NCBI RefSeq assembly: GCF_052119425.1
Contig: NZ_JBQKFH010000007.1
Coordinates: 1-64,000, forward strand
Direction of reading: 5' to 3'
DNA length: 64,000 nucleotides
From: Enterococcus_E cecorum_C
GTDB lineage: Bacteria; Bacillota; Bacilli; Lactobacillales; Enterococcaceae
The notes beneath the pieces are model-generated. The model ran no database searches and was not told where the DNA came from. It saw only the letters and a list, made by a program, of their open reading frames with translations. Numbering within the stretch: the stretch's first letter is position 1; each line of letters opens with the position of its first letter. This document shows, in pieces, positions 24,180 to 32,713 of this stretch. The position numbers were made by a program, and so were the translations under genes.

Positions 24180-26684
24180 ATGGAAGATAAAAATCAAAAT
24201 ATTCATGACGTCAATCTAGCCAGCGAGATGAAAACCTCTTTTATTGATTATGCCATGAGTGTTATCGTTGCCCGGGCTTTACCAGATGTTCGTGACGGAT
24301 TAAAGCCGGTGCATCGACGTATTTTATATGGAATGAATGAACTAGGAGTTACCCCAGATAAACCGCACAAAAAATCAGCGCGTATCGTCGGGGATGTTAT
24401 GGGTAAATACCATCCACACGGGGATAGTGCGATTTACGAGTCAATGGTGCGGATGGCGCAACCATTTAGTTATCGAAATATGCTTGTCGATGGTCACGGA
24501 AACTTCGGATCAGTCGATGGCGATAGTGCGGCGGCGATGCGTTATACCGAGGCCCGCATGAGTAAACTCGCTTTGGAAATGATTCGTGATATTAATAAAA
24601 ACACCGTTGATTTCCAAGGCAACTATGATGATAGTGAAAAAGAACCCGTTGTCTTGCCTTCTCGTTTTCCAAATTTATTGGTCAATGGGACGACCGGGAT
24701 TGCCGTGGGGATGGCGACGAATATTCCACCGCATAACTTACGCGAAGTCATCGGGGCGTTGAATTTATTAATGGACAATCCTGAGGTGACGACCAACGAA
24801 TTGATGGAAGTCCTACCTGGGCCAGACTTTCCAACGGGTGGTTTGGTGATGGGCAAATCAGGTATCCGCCGCGCTTATGAAACAGGTAAGGGTACGATTA
24901 CGGTGCGTGCCAAAGTCGAAATCACGCAGATGCCAAACGGAAAAGAACGCATCTTAGTGACCGAGTTACCTTATATGGTCAACAAAGCCAAATTAATTGA
25001 ACGTATTTCTGAATTGCATCGTGACAAACGCGTCGAAGGGATTACTGATTTGCGCGATGAATCCAACCGCGAAGGCATGCGAATTGTCATCGATGTGCGC
25101 CGCGATGTGAGTGCTTCAGTGATTTTAAATAACTTATACAAACTCACTGCCTTGCAATCTTCATTTGGGATTAATATGCTAGCCATCGAAAACGGGGTGC
25201 CAAAGATTTTAAGTCTAAAACGCATCTTGGTCGATTATCTAGAGTTCCAAAAAGAAGTCATCACCAGACGTACTGAATTTGAAAAGAAAAAAGCTGAAGC
25301 CCGTGCCCATATCTTAGAAGGTTTGCGCATTGCTTTAGATCATATTGATGAAATTATTCATATTATTCGTAGTTCGAATTCCGATGATGAAGCGAAACAA
25401 ACAATGATTGAACGTTTTGCTTTCAGCGATCGTCAAGCCCAAGCGATTTTGGATATGCGTTTGCGTCGTTTGACCGGTTTGGAACGTGAGAAGATTGAAA
25501 ATGAATACCAAGATTTACTTGCTTTGATTGCGGATTTAGCCGATATCTTAGCTAAACCAGAACGTGTCGTAGAAATTATCAGAACAGAACTAGGTGAAAT
25601 CGGTGCGCGTTTTGGCGATGACCGCAGAACCGAATTACTAGTCGGTGAAGTCTTGAGTTTAGAAGATGAAGACTTAATTGAAGAAGAAGAAGTTGTTATT
25701 ACATTAACGAATAAAGGTTATATTAAACGCCTGGCGAAGAGTGAATTTAGAGCTCAACGTCGCGGCGGTCGAGGGGTACAAGGAATGGGCGTCCACGATG
25801 AAGACTTTGTGAAAACACTGGTCTCTTGTTCAACACATGACACGCTCTTATTCTTTACTAACCAAGGAAAAGTTTATAAAGCAAAAGGTTACGAAATTCC
25901 AGAATACGGTCGTGCTGCCAAAGGAATTCCAGTGATTAACTTGCTAGGCATTGATTCTAATGAGTTGATTCAAGCGATTATCCCAGTCAGCAGCCAACCA
26001 ACAGCCGGTCGTTACCTATTCTTTACTACTAAATATGGTGTGGTAAAACGTACCGAAGTGACTGCCTTTTCAAATATTCGCAGCAACGGTTTGATTGCGA
26101 TTGGCTTAAAAGAAGGCGATGAACTGGTTAATATTGTCGAGACCAATGGCGAAAATACAATTATTATTGGTACGCATGATGGTTATTCCGTCCGCTTTGA
26201 AGAAAGTCAAGTTCGTGATATGGGACGTACGGCTGCTGGGGTACGCGGAATTAAGTTGCGTGAAGGCGATTATGTCGTTGGAAGCTCAGTCATTAGCGAT
26301 AACCAAGAAGTGCTGGTCATTACCGAAAATGGTTATGGCAAACGCACCGCAGCGAGTGAATATCCAGTCAAAGGCCGCGGTGGTAAAGGAATTAAGACGG
26401 CCAATATTACCGAGAAAAATGGCCCACTTGCTGGACTGACAACCGTTGATGGTAGCGAAGACATCCTATTGATTACCGATAAAGGGGTTATCATCCGCTT
26501 TAACGTTGATTCTGTCTCACAAACCGGCCGTGCGACTTTGGGTGTGCGTCTAATGAAGATGGAAGAAGATACCAAAGTTGTAACCATGGCAACCGTTGAA
26601 CCAGAAGAAGACGAAGATGTGTCAGAAGATCAAGCAAATACTGAAAGTTCAGAGGCTCCGGATACACCAGACGAAACAGAATAA
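24180..26684 (+). CDS. gyrA: DNA gyrase subunit A
   Basis: 834 aa. Catalytic core with 'ARALPDVRDGLKPVHRRILYG', the quinolone region 'HPHGDSAIYESMVRMAQ' (Ser and Glu at the usual resistance positions, i.e. wild type), catalytic Tyr in 'AAMRYTEARMS', and the GyrA box 'QRRGGRGVQG' in the C-terminal wrapping domain. Acidic tail 'EPEEDEDVSEDQAN'. CAGGAGGG upstream; follows gyrB by 20 nt. Confidence 0.98.
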   Translation: MEDKNQNIHDVNLASEMKTSFIDYAMSVIVARALPDVRDGLKPVHRRILYGMNELGVTPDKPHKKSARIVGDVMGKYHPHGDSAIYESMVRMAQPFSYRNMLVDGHGNFGSVDGDSAAAMRYTEARMSKLALEMIRDINKNTVDFQGNYDDSEKEPVVLPSRFPNLLVNGTTGIAVGMATNIPPHNLREVIGALNLLMDNPEVTTNELMEVLPGPDFPTGGLVMGKSGIRRAYETGKGTITVRAKVEITQMPNGKERILVTELPYMVNKAKLIERISELHRDKRVEGITDLRDESNREGMRIVIDVRRDVSASVILNNLYKLTALQSSFGINMLAIENGVPKILSLKRILVDYLEFQKEVITRRTEFEKKKAEARAHILEGLRIALDHIDEIIHIIRSSNSDDEAKQTMIERFAFSDRQAQAILDMRLRRLTGLEREKIENEYQDLLALIADLADILAKPERVVEIIRTELGEIGARFGDDRRTELLVGEVLSLEDEDLIEEEEVVITLTNKGYIKRLAKSEFRAQRRGGRGVQGMGVHDEDFVKTLVSCSTHDTLLFFTNQGKVYKAKGYEIPEYGRAAKGIPVINLLGIDSNELIQAIIPVSSQPTAGRYLFFTTKYGVVKRTEVTAFSNIRSNGLIAIGLKEGDELVNIVETNGENTIIIGTHDGYSVRFEESQVRDMGRTAAGVRGIKLREGDYVVGSSVISDNQEVLVITENGYGKRTAASEYPVKGRGGKGIKTANITEKNGPLAGLTTVDGSEDILLITDKGVIIRFNVDSVSQTGRATLGVRLMKMEEDTKVVTMATVEPEEDEDVSEDQANTESSEAPDTPDETE

Positions 26685-26686
26685 AA

Positions 26687-26702
26687 AGTTCCACGTGAAA
26701 CA
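26687..26702. promoter_or_regulatory. parS: parS site 1 (15 of 16 bases)
   Basis: AGTTCCACGTGAAACA against the Firmicute consensus TGTTCCACGTGAAACA. Centromere-like ParB/Spo0J binding site 2 bp after the gyrA stop. ParB itself is outside the window. Confidence 0.88.
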
Positions 26703-26710
26703 ATGAAAAA

Positions 26711-26753
26711 CTCACAGCTAACTCTTGTATTGGAGGAAGCTGTGAGTTTTTTT
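26711..26753 (+). terminator. Terminator of gyrA
   Basis: CTCACAGCT pairs with AGCTGTGAG, then TTTTTTT. Confidence 0.9.
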
Positions 26754-26904
26754 GCGTTGTTGTATGCCTTGAAATCAACTAGTCTCACTATTAGACAGGA
26801 AGCGTTTGATTGCCTATTTTTCGGATATTTAGGTTCAATTCATTGCTTTCAAAGGATTTTTTCGCGTATAATAAAGAAGTTCATGAAAGAAAGAAGGGCT
26901 GAAA

Positions 26905-27276
26905 ATGGAAAAAGCAGCGTTACAATCCTGGGTAAAAGCGCAGTTTGAGATTGAAGGCGAGCGGATTTTTAACAAACATCCTGAATTTTTAGTATTCAGA
27001 CATGCTCGCAATCAAAAATGGTTTGCCTTATACATGAAAATCCCTCCTGAAAAACTTGGACTAGCAGAAGATGAGATATCTTTTCCAAAAGACTCGCTAC
27101 TTGAGATTGTCAATGTCAAAGTCAATCCCGAGGAGCGTGAAATCCTGACCAGTCAAACAGGGGTTTATCCTGGCTATCATATGAACAAAAAATACTGGAT
27201 TAGCCTGGATATTCACAAAGTTCAGGAACCTTTACTCAAAGATTTAATCCAAGAAAGTTATCTGAGGACCTTATGA
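26905..27276 (+). CDS. MmcQ/YjbR-family protein
   Basis: 123 aa with the YjbR/CyaY-like fold pattern: 'VFRHARNQKWFALYM', 'SLLEIVNVKVNPEE', 'GVYPGYHMNKKYWISLDI'. Members are described as possible DNA-binding proteins without a firm function. AGAAGGGCTG upstream; its last 4 nt overlap the next gene (ATGA), so the two are co-translated. Confidence 0.8.
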   Translation: MEKAALQSWVKAQFEIEGERIFNKHPEFLVFRHARNQKWFALYMKIPPEKLGLAEDEISFPKDSLLEIVNVKVNPEEREILTSQTGVYPGYHMNKKYWISLDIHKVQEPLLKDLIQESYLRTL

Positions 27277-28346
27277 AGAAAAAGAAAATATTACGTGTAT
27301 TTATCGCTTTAATTTCGTTATTTTTGTTTGTGTTTATTAGTTATTTAGCTTATCTCTTTTTCAGCTATCATCGCTTACCAGATAATCAAGAAATAGCAAT
27401 CGAACAAGCACAGAAAGCAACAAATAAAAATAACGTTAAAAAGAAATATAAAATTACAACTTTTAATATTGGATATGCAGCCAACCCCCACAATTATAGC
27501 TTCTTTATGGATGGTGGAAAGTATGCACGTGGATTTAGCAAAGAAAATGTGCAACAAAACTTGGAGGGAATCATTCGACAGGTTCAAAAGACGCAGCCAG
27601 ATTTTGTGTTACTGCAAGAAGTAGATTCAGATGCCACGCGTTCTTATCATATTCCTCAAGAAAAGCAAATTATGCAAGCCATGCCCGAAATGAATGCCGC
27701 CTTTGCATTAAACTATGATTCGGCGTATTTGTTTTACCCATTTACCGAACCCATCGGCAAGAGTCAGAGTGGTTTGTTGACACTTAGTCGCGAAACGATT
27801 CATAAAAGTACGCGTTATCAATTACCGATTGAAACCAATTTGAATAAATTCACCGATTATGACCGTGCCTTTACGATTAGCTTAATAGCTACCACGCCTA
27901 AACCACTGGCATTAATCAATGTGCATTTGTCGGCCTTTACTAAAGATCAGTCCATCCAAGCAGCCCAAATCAAAAAATTAGCCAAATACATGCAGCTTTA
28001 TCAGCAAAAAGGTTATGGAGTGATTGTCGGTGGTGATTATAATCATGATGTATTAGGAGATACCCCAAGTCTGTTTGGTACGAAAAAACAAACACTGACT
28101 TGGACGCATCCCTTCCCTAAAGCCGACCTTCCAGCTGGTTTTACCTTGGTGAATCAAGATATTGTCGCCGCGAAAATTCCTTCCGTCCGCGCCAATGACC
28201 GTCCCTTTACCAAAGATAGCTATGTGAATTTGGTCGATGGCTTTATCGTGTCAGAAGATATTCAAGTCAATCACCTCAAAGTTTGGGACCATCATTTCCA
28301 ATATTCCGACCACAACCCAGTAACGATGACATTTGAAATTAAGTAA
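27273..28346 (+). CDS. Membrane-anchored endonuclease/exonuclease/phosphatase-family hydrolase
   Basis: 357 aa. One N-terminal transmembrane anchor (about 7-29) then an extracellular EEP domain: 'TFNIGY', 'DFVLLQEVDSD', 'LINVHLSAF', 'GGDYNHD' and C-terminal 'YSDHNPVTMTF' are the metal and catalytic motifs. Possible substrates are nucleic acids, phospholipids or other phosphodiesters; not decided by sequence. A short terminator follows. Confidence 0.82.
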   Translation: MKKKKILRVFIALISLFLFVFISYLAYLFFSYHRLPDNQEIAIEQAQKATNKNNVKKKYKITTFNIGYAANPHNYSFFMDGGKYARGFSKENVQQNLEGIIRQVQKTQPDFVLLQEVDSDATRSYHIPQEKQIMQAMPEMNAAFALNYDSAYLFYPFTEPIGKSQSGLLTLSRETIHKSTRYQLPIETNLNKFTDYDRAFTISLIATTPKPLALINVHLSAFTKDQSIQAAQIKKLAKYMQLYQQKGYGVIVGGDYNHDVLGDTPSLFGTKKQTLTWTHPFPKADLPAGFTLVNQDIVAAKIPSVRANDRPFTKDSYVNLVDGFIVSEDIQVNHLKVWDHHFQYSDHNPVTMTFEIK

Positions 28347-28351
28347 AATGC

Positions 28352-28398
28352 AACACCGCCAACACTTAAGCGCGCTATGCAAGTGCTGGCGGTGTTTT
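28352..28398. terminator. Bidirectional terminator between convergent genes
   Basis: AACACCGCCAACACTT pairs with AAGTGCTGGCGGTGTT (one mismatch), T-run on the plus strand (TTTTTT), shorter on the minus strand. Confidence 0.85.
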
Positions 28399-28401
28399 TT
28401 A

Positions 28402-29316
28402 TTAGGAAGAATGAGCGGTGTAGAAATTGAAAAAGATATCTTGTGGATGGTTGCCCCAATGTTCCCCAAAGATTGTCAACCCACCTGCATTTTTGGCTTG
28501 CTTATCAACTGCAATTTTAAAAGTAATAAAATCTAAGTGATCAATGGCGACTTCATTTAAGTTACAATTCGAAACTTTTTCCCCATCAATCGAAGTATCA
28601 TAGCGATTAATACGAATATGTTTCAGCAAGCCGTATTGACTGAAAGCATCATTCCACCAAGCTGGCGTATATTTCCCACGGACGTCAGAATAATTTCCAG
28701 GTACGGTATACGAACCAATTTTGATATCATTTAAATAAAAATCGATATCACTCGGCCAGTAGTTATTGGAAATTGGAAATTCCGAAGCCAACTCTAAAGA
28801 AATATCCAGCATTTCTACACGTTCTTGATGACTGAATGGATTTGGGATTTTATATTCTAAAAAGCCGTTGTTCAGCCAAATAATACTTGCATTGACACGA
28901 TCCTGGTCTAAAAATGATTTCGGTTCATCTAAAGCACCGATGACTTGTTGTGCAGTGGCCATGCCGCAAGAAGGCTCAGCATAAAAATCGACAAAATGCC
29001 CAATTTTTACTTTCACCGATTGCAAAGATAAATCAGGGAATATTTTTTCAGGAAAATGAATTTGAATTTGATCCACTTTTAAGCGAATGTATTTTTTGCG
29101 CCATTCTTCGCCGATGCCTTGCTCGATGACAATCAATTGCGCTTTTTCTAATATTTTAATATGTTTCGTCATCACAGCATTTGAAATATTTAATTCTTCC
29201 GCAATATCAGAAATACTGCGCCGATTTTTACCGATAATATTTAAGATTTCTAAGCGCGTTTCGTTGGCTAAGGCTTCGTAAACGGGTAAAGAAGTATTGT
29301 CTAATGATAAATCCAT
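28402..29316 (-). CDS. ArsR-type HTH regulator with sugar-cluster C-terminal domain
   Basis: 304 aa, far longer than classical ArsR proteins. Residues 10-75 are a winged helix ('YEALANETRLEILNIIGKNRRSISDIAEELNISNAVMTKHI'). The remaining 220 residues are a beta-rich domain that probably senses a ligand. It is divergent from the ABC importer operon, with five copies of a GTAAAATGA element in the spacer, so it most likely controls that operon and itself. Confidence 0.75.
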   Translation of the reverse strand: MDLSLDNTSLPVYEALANETRLEILNIIGKNRRSISDIAEELNISNAVMTKHIKILEKAQLIVIEQGIGEEWRKKYIRLKVDQIQIHFPEKIFPDLSLQSVKVKIGHFVDFYAEPSCGMATAQQVIGALDEPKSFLDQDRVNASIIWLNNGFLEYKIPNPFSHQERVEMLDISLELASEFPISNNYWPSDIDFYLNDIKIGSYTVPGNYSDVRGKYTPAWWNDAFSQYGLLKHIRINRYDTSIDGEKVSNCNLNEVAIDHLDFITFKIAVDKQAKNAGGLTIFGEHWGNHPQDIFFNFYTAHSS

Positions 29317-29390
29317 AATTATCTAACCTTTCTATGTTCCTCCGTATGTTTGTTCTTAGTATAGCGTAAATTATCTATTTTTTCAATATT

Positions 29391-29609
29391 GTAAAATGAT
29401 ACTTTGCTTGTTTTTTAACAAATTTCCGTTTATGATTTTACATAAACAAAAAATGATTAATTGTAAAAAATACTTTAAAAACAATGTTGACAACGTTTTC
29501 TAAGTATGTTAATTTTAGCGTGTAAGGGATAAGTTGTTGAATCGTTCGTTTAAATCGTAAAATGACTTATCTAAGAAAATAAATATCGTTTTACGTTTTA
29601 GTAAAATGA
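29391..29609. promoter_or_regulatory. Repeated GTAAAATGA operator elements
   Basis: GTAAAATGA at 29391, 29557 and 29601; inverted forms TGATTTTAC at 29433 and TCGTTTTAC at 29586. They bracket the start region of the importer operon. The last pair (29586 and 29601) forms an inverted arrangement just upstream of the solute-binding gene. Likely sites for the divergent ArsR-type regulator. Confidence 0.6.
29488..29501. promoter_or_regulatory. Candidate CcpA cre site with overlapping -35
   Basis: TGACAACGTTTTCT resembles the cre consensus TGWAANCGNTNWCA with two departures (C for A/T near the left, T for A at the end). TTGACA at 29487-29492 would be a consensus -35, so CcpA binding would block transcription. 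Catabolite repression fits a sugar operon. Confidence 0.5.
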
Positions 29610-29626
29610 ATTACGGAGGCAAAATT

Positions 29627-30868
29627 ATGAAAATCTCAAAAGCAGTCAAATTATTAGGAACGATGTTAGTGTGTGCAAGTTTCTTAGCAGCATGTGGCAA
29701 ATCAGATGACAGTGCTAAAGAATCTAAAGAAATTTTGCTTTGGTCTTCTACAACTGGTCCTGATGGTGAAAAAATTAAGAAAACCATCGATAATTACAAT
29801 GCGACGAAACCAGCTTATAAGGTGAAAATTGTCAGCATGCAAGCCGATACTTTTAACTCTAAATTAACAACAGCAGGAAAAACTGGAAAAGGAGTCCCTG
29901 ATTTAGCACTTGTTGCTTCAGAAGCCTTGCCTAGTTATCAGAAAAAAGGCATGCTTGAAAGCTGGGATAGCATGATTAAAGGGACAGACTTAAATGAAGA
30001 TAAGTATGTAAAAGCAGCTTGGGAAACCGGTCAAGTAGACAAGAAACAATATGGCATTCCAGCGACCATGGGTTCTTGGGTGATGTATTACAATCAAGAT
30101 TTAGTAGATAAATACGCTCCTGGTGCAACAGATGACGGGATTGTGACTTATGAAGAAATCGAAGCAGCAGGCGCCAAAGCTAAAGCCGATGGTATTTATA
30201 GCTATGGATATACTTGGGGCATGCAAAATTACTCCAACCTATACTTACAAATGGGCGGTCAATGGTTAACCGATAAGAAATTAAATATCAATAATGACTA
30301 CTCATATAAAGCTGTAGGTGAATTCAAGAAATTATTCGATGAAGGCTATATGGTTCCAGATGGAGAAGATGCCAACAAACTATTTGTCAACCAAAAATTA
30401 ATTTTCTTACCAGAAGGCACTTGGATGTTGAGCAATATGCAAAAAATTACTGATTTCAAATGGGGCGAAACGTTCACTCCGCAATGGGATGCCAACCACA
30501 TTGTCCAAGGTTCTGGGGTTGACCAATTTGCAATGTTCAAGACAAAAACTAAACGCTCTGAAGACAAACAAAAAGGTATGGTTGATTTCTTAACATGGTT
30601 ACAATCGAATCAATTGGAATGGATTAAATCAGGTGCCAACCCAACCGCTTTAGCAATGTTAGAAAATGAAGAATATACGAAGATGCCTCAATCTTTCTTG
30701 CTAAAAACACCAAAAGGACAAGATTCACTTGCTATCAATACCCAAGATGGTCTAACTTATGTGTTCTCAGAATATGACAAACGTTCATGGGATATGATTA
30801 CTGGTAAAGCAGACATTAAAGATACCTTTGGGGAAATTCAACAAATTGTAGATCAAAAAATGCAATAA
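29627..30868 (+). CDS. ABC transporter sugar-binding lipoprotein
   Basis: 413 aa from ATG 29627 (GGAGGCAAAATT upstream). Lipoprotein signal 'LVCASFLAACGK' and the extracellular solute-binding family 1 fold: 'ILLWSSTTGPDGEKIKKTI', 'PDLALVASEALPSYQKKGML', 'IPATMGSWVMYYNQDL'. It delivers an oligosaccharide to the two permeases downstream. A terminator separates it from them, giving excess binding protein. No ATPase gene is in the cluster, so a shared MsmK-type ATPase is expected. Confidence 0.9.
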   Translation: MKISKAVKLLGTMLVCASFLAACGKSDDSAKESKEILLWSSTTGPDGEKIKKTIDNYNATKPAYKVKIVSMQADTFNSKLTTAGKTGKGVPDLALVASEALPSYQKKGMLESWDSMIKGTDLNEDKYVKAAWETGQVDKKQYGIPATMGSWVMYYNQDLVDKYAPGATDDGIVTYEEIEAAGAKAKADGIYSYGYTWGMQNYSNLYLQMGGQWLTDKKLNINNDYSYKAVGEFKKLFDEGYMVPDGEDANKLFVNQKLIFLPEGTWMLSNMQKITDFKWGETFTPQWDANHIVQGSGVDQFAMFKTKTKRSEDKQKGMVDFLTWLQSNQLEWIKSGANPTALAMLENEEYTKMPQSFLLKTPKGQDSLAINTQDGLTYVFSEYDKRSWDMITGKADIKDTFGEIQQIVDQKMQ

Positions 30869-30880
30869 TCGCTAAAAGGT

Positions 30881-30916
30881 AAAGAGGCTGCATCATCTAT
30901 CCTGCAGCCTCTTTTT
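30881..30916 (+). terminator. Attenuating terminator after the binding-protein gene
   Basis: AAAGAGGCTGCA pairs with TGCAGCCTCTTT and a T-run. It should let only part of transcription through to the permeases. Confidence 0.85.
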
Positions 30917-30965
30917 AAAAATATTTTTACATAAAGTTTCAGCAATCAGAAAGGGGAAAAGAATC

Positions 30966-31847
30966 ATGAAGTCAAAAGCAAAAATGAATCTGTGGCCGGC
31001 CTTATTTATCGGTCCGCATATGTTACTGTTTTTAGTCTTTTTCTTAGCACCTGCCATTATCGGGATTTATGTCTCTTTTACCCATTGGGATTTGTATAAT
31101 AGCCCAGTATTTACGGGATTAGATAATTATAAGACGATTTTATTTGATAAAACATCCATTTACCATACGCAATTTATGAATGGGATGAAAAACACCTTAC
31201 TTTTTGTACTTTTCTCCGTTCCAGGATGTATTATTATTCCTTTATTATTAGCAGTTGGCCTACATGCGAAGCCAAAATTTAATCGCACTTTTCAATCTAT
31301 TTTATATTTACCGACTTTATTTGCGATTTCAGCAGTCATGATTATTTGGAGTTTCTTACAAAGCCGTTCATTCGGTCCTATCAGAGCTTTGTTTGGTGTC
31401 GATATTAATTTTGCCGGTACACAACCATGGGCCTGGATTTTATTAGTGTTAGTTACGATTTGGTGGACTTCAGGTGGTAATTTGATTATCTATGTAGCTG
31501 CATTAAATGGCGTGGCAAAAGAGCAATTAGAAGCAGCGGATTTAGATGGTGCGAATGTGGTCATCAAATTTTTCAAAATCGTTTTACCAAATATCAGAAA
31601 TCAATTAATTTTTACAACGGTGATGACAACCATTGCCCAGTTCAATATTTATGGACAACCATTGATGTTAACGCAAGGGGGACCAAATAACTCAACGCGT
31701 GTGCTGATGATGTATATTCAAGAAAACGCCTTTGGTAGTAGCGATTCTTATGCAGGTATTTCTTCGGCGATGGCGATTTTATTAGGGTTAGGAATTATGG
31801 TTGTGTCAGTGATTCAATTTATTATCATGCGTAGACTAGAAAAATAG
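30966..31847 (+). CDS. Sugar ABC transporter permease (MalF/UgpA type)
   Basis: 293 aa, six transmembrane segments, with the EAA-loop motif 'EQLEAADLDGANVVIKFFKIVLPNIRNQ' that contacts the ATPase. AAAGGGGAAAAGAATC before ATG 30966. Works with the next permease and the binding protein. Confidence 0.9.
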   Translation: MKSKAKMNLWPALFIGPHMLLFLVFFLAPAIIGIYVSFTHWDLYNSPVFTGLDNYKTILFDKTSIYHTQFMNGMKNTLLFVLFSVPGCIIIPLLLAVGLHAKPKFNRTFQSILYLPTLFAISAVMIIWSFLQSRSFGPIRALFGVDINFAGTQPWAWILLVLVTIWWTSGGNLIIYVAALNGVAKEQLEAADLDGANVVIKFFKIVLPNIRNQLIFTTVMTTIAQFNIYGQPLMLTQGGPNNSTRVLMMYIQENAFGSSDSYAGISSAMAILLGLGIMVVSVIQFIIMRRLEK

Positions 31848-31859
31848 GAGGAAAAGAGA

Positions 31860-32693
31860 ATGAAACAGAATCGAGTAGGAAAAATTATCGCCTTTATTAT
31901 TTTAGCAATCGTCTGTCTCGTTTGGATTTTTCCATTAGTCTGGGCGGTACTCACTTCCTTTAAATCAGATGTTGAGATTCAAAAGGTCGGTTTTAGCTTA
32001 CTTCCAAAACACTGGACAGTAGAAAATTATTTGAAATTACTCTTTGGAAATGATTCTTCCCCAGTTTTATCCTGGTTTATCAATTCATTAATTATTTCAT
32101 TGTCACATACCGTTTTAGTATTGTTTATCGTTTCTTTTGCAGCTTATGGCTATACACGTCTGACTTTTAAAGGTCGCGATGTCTTATTCAGCATTCTTTT
32201 AGGAACGATGATGTTTCCCAGTGTGATGAATTTGATTCCAAACTTCAAAATTGTCGATACGTTAGGTTGGACCAATACCTTCTTATCAGTTATTGTTCCA
32301 GGTGCTGCGGGGGTTTATAATATCTTTCTTGTTCGTCAATTTATTTTAGGTATTCCAAAAGAGCTAGATGAATCAGCCGTGGTGGATGGCGCCAATGAAT
32401 TTCAAATTTTCTATTACATTATCTTACCGTTGATTCGTCCGGTATTAACGGTGGTGGCGCTATTTAGCTTCACAGGTTCATGGAATGATTTCCTATGGCC
32501 ATCTATTGTGATTAGCGACATTGATAAATTACCTATCACACCAGGTTTACAATTATTACAAGGACAATACTTAACTTATCCTGGTATCGCTACAGCCGGT
32601 GCCTTGTTAGCCTTGATTCCAACCTTTATTTTGTACTTAATTGCGCAAAAGAGTTTTATGGAATCCATGTCGCTACAAAGTGGGATTAAATAA
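31860..32693 (+). CDS. Sugar ABC transporter permease (MalG/UgpE type)
   Basis: 277 aa, six transmembrane segments, EAA loop 'KELDESAVVDGANEFQIFYYIILPLIRP'. Begins 12 nt after the first permease with AGGAGGAAAAGAG upstream. Completes the importer core. Confidence 0.9.
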   Translation: MKQNRVGKIIAFIILAIVCLVWIFPLVWAVLTSFKSDVEIQKVGFSLLPKHWTVENYLKLLFGNDSSPVLSWFINSLIISLSHTVLVLFIVSFAAYGYTRLTFKGRDVLFSILLGTMMFPSVMNLIPNFKIVDTLGWTNTFLSVIVPGAAGVYNIFLVRQFILGIPKELDESAVVDGANEFQIFYYIILPLIRPVLTVVALFSFTGSWNDFLWPSIVISDIDKLPITPGLQLLQGQYLTYPGIATAGALLALIPTFILYLIAQKSFMESMSLQSGIK

Positions 32694-32713
32694 GGAATTC
32701 AGGGGGAAAAGAA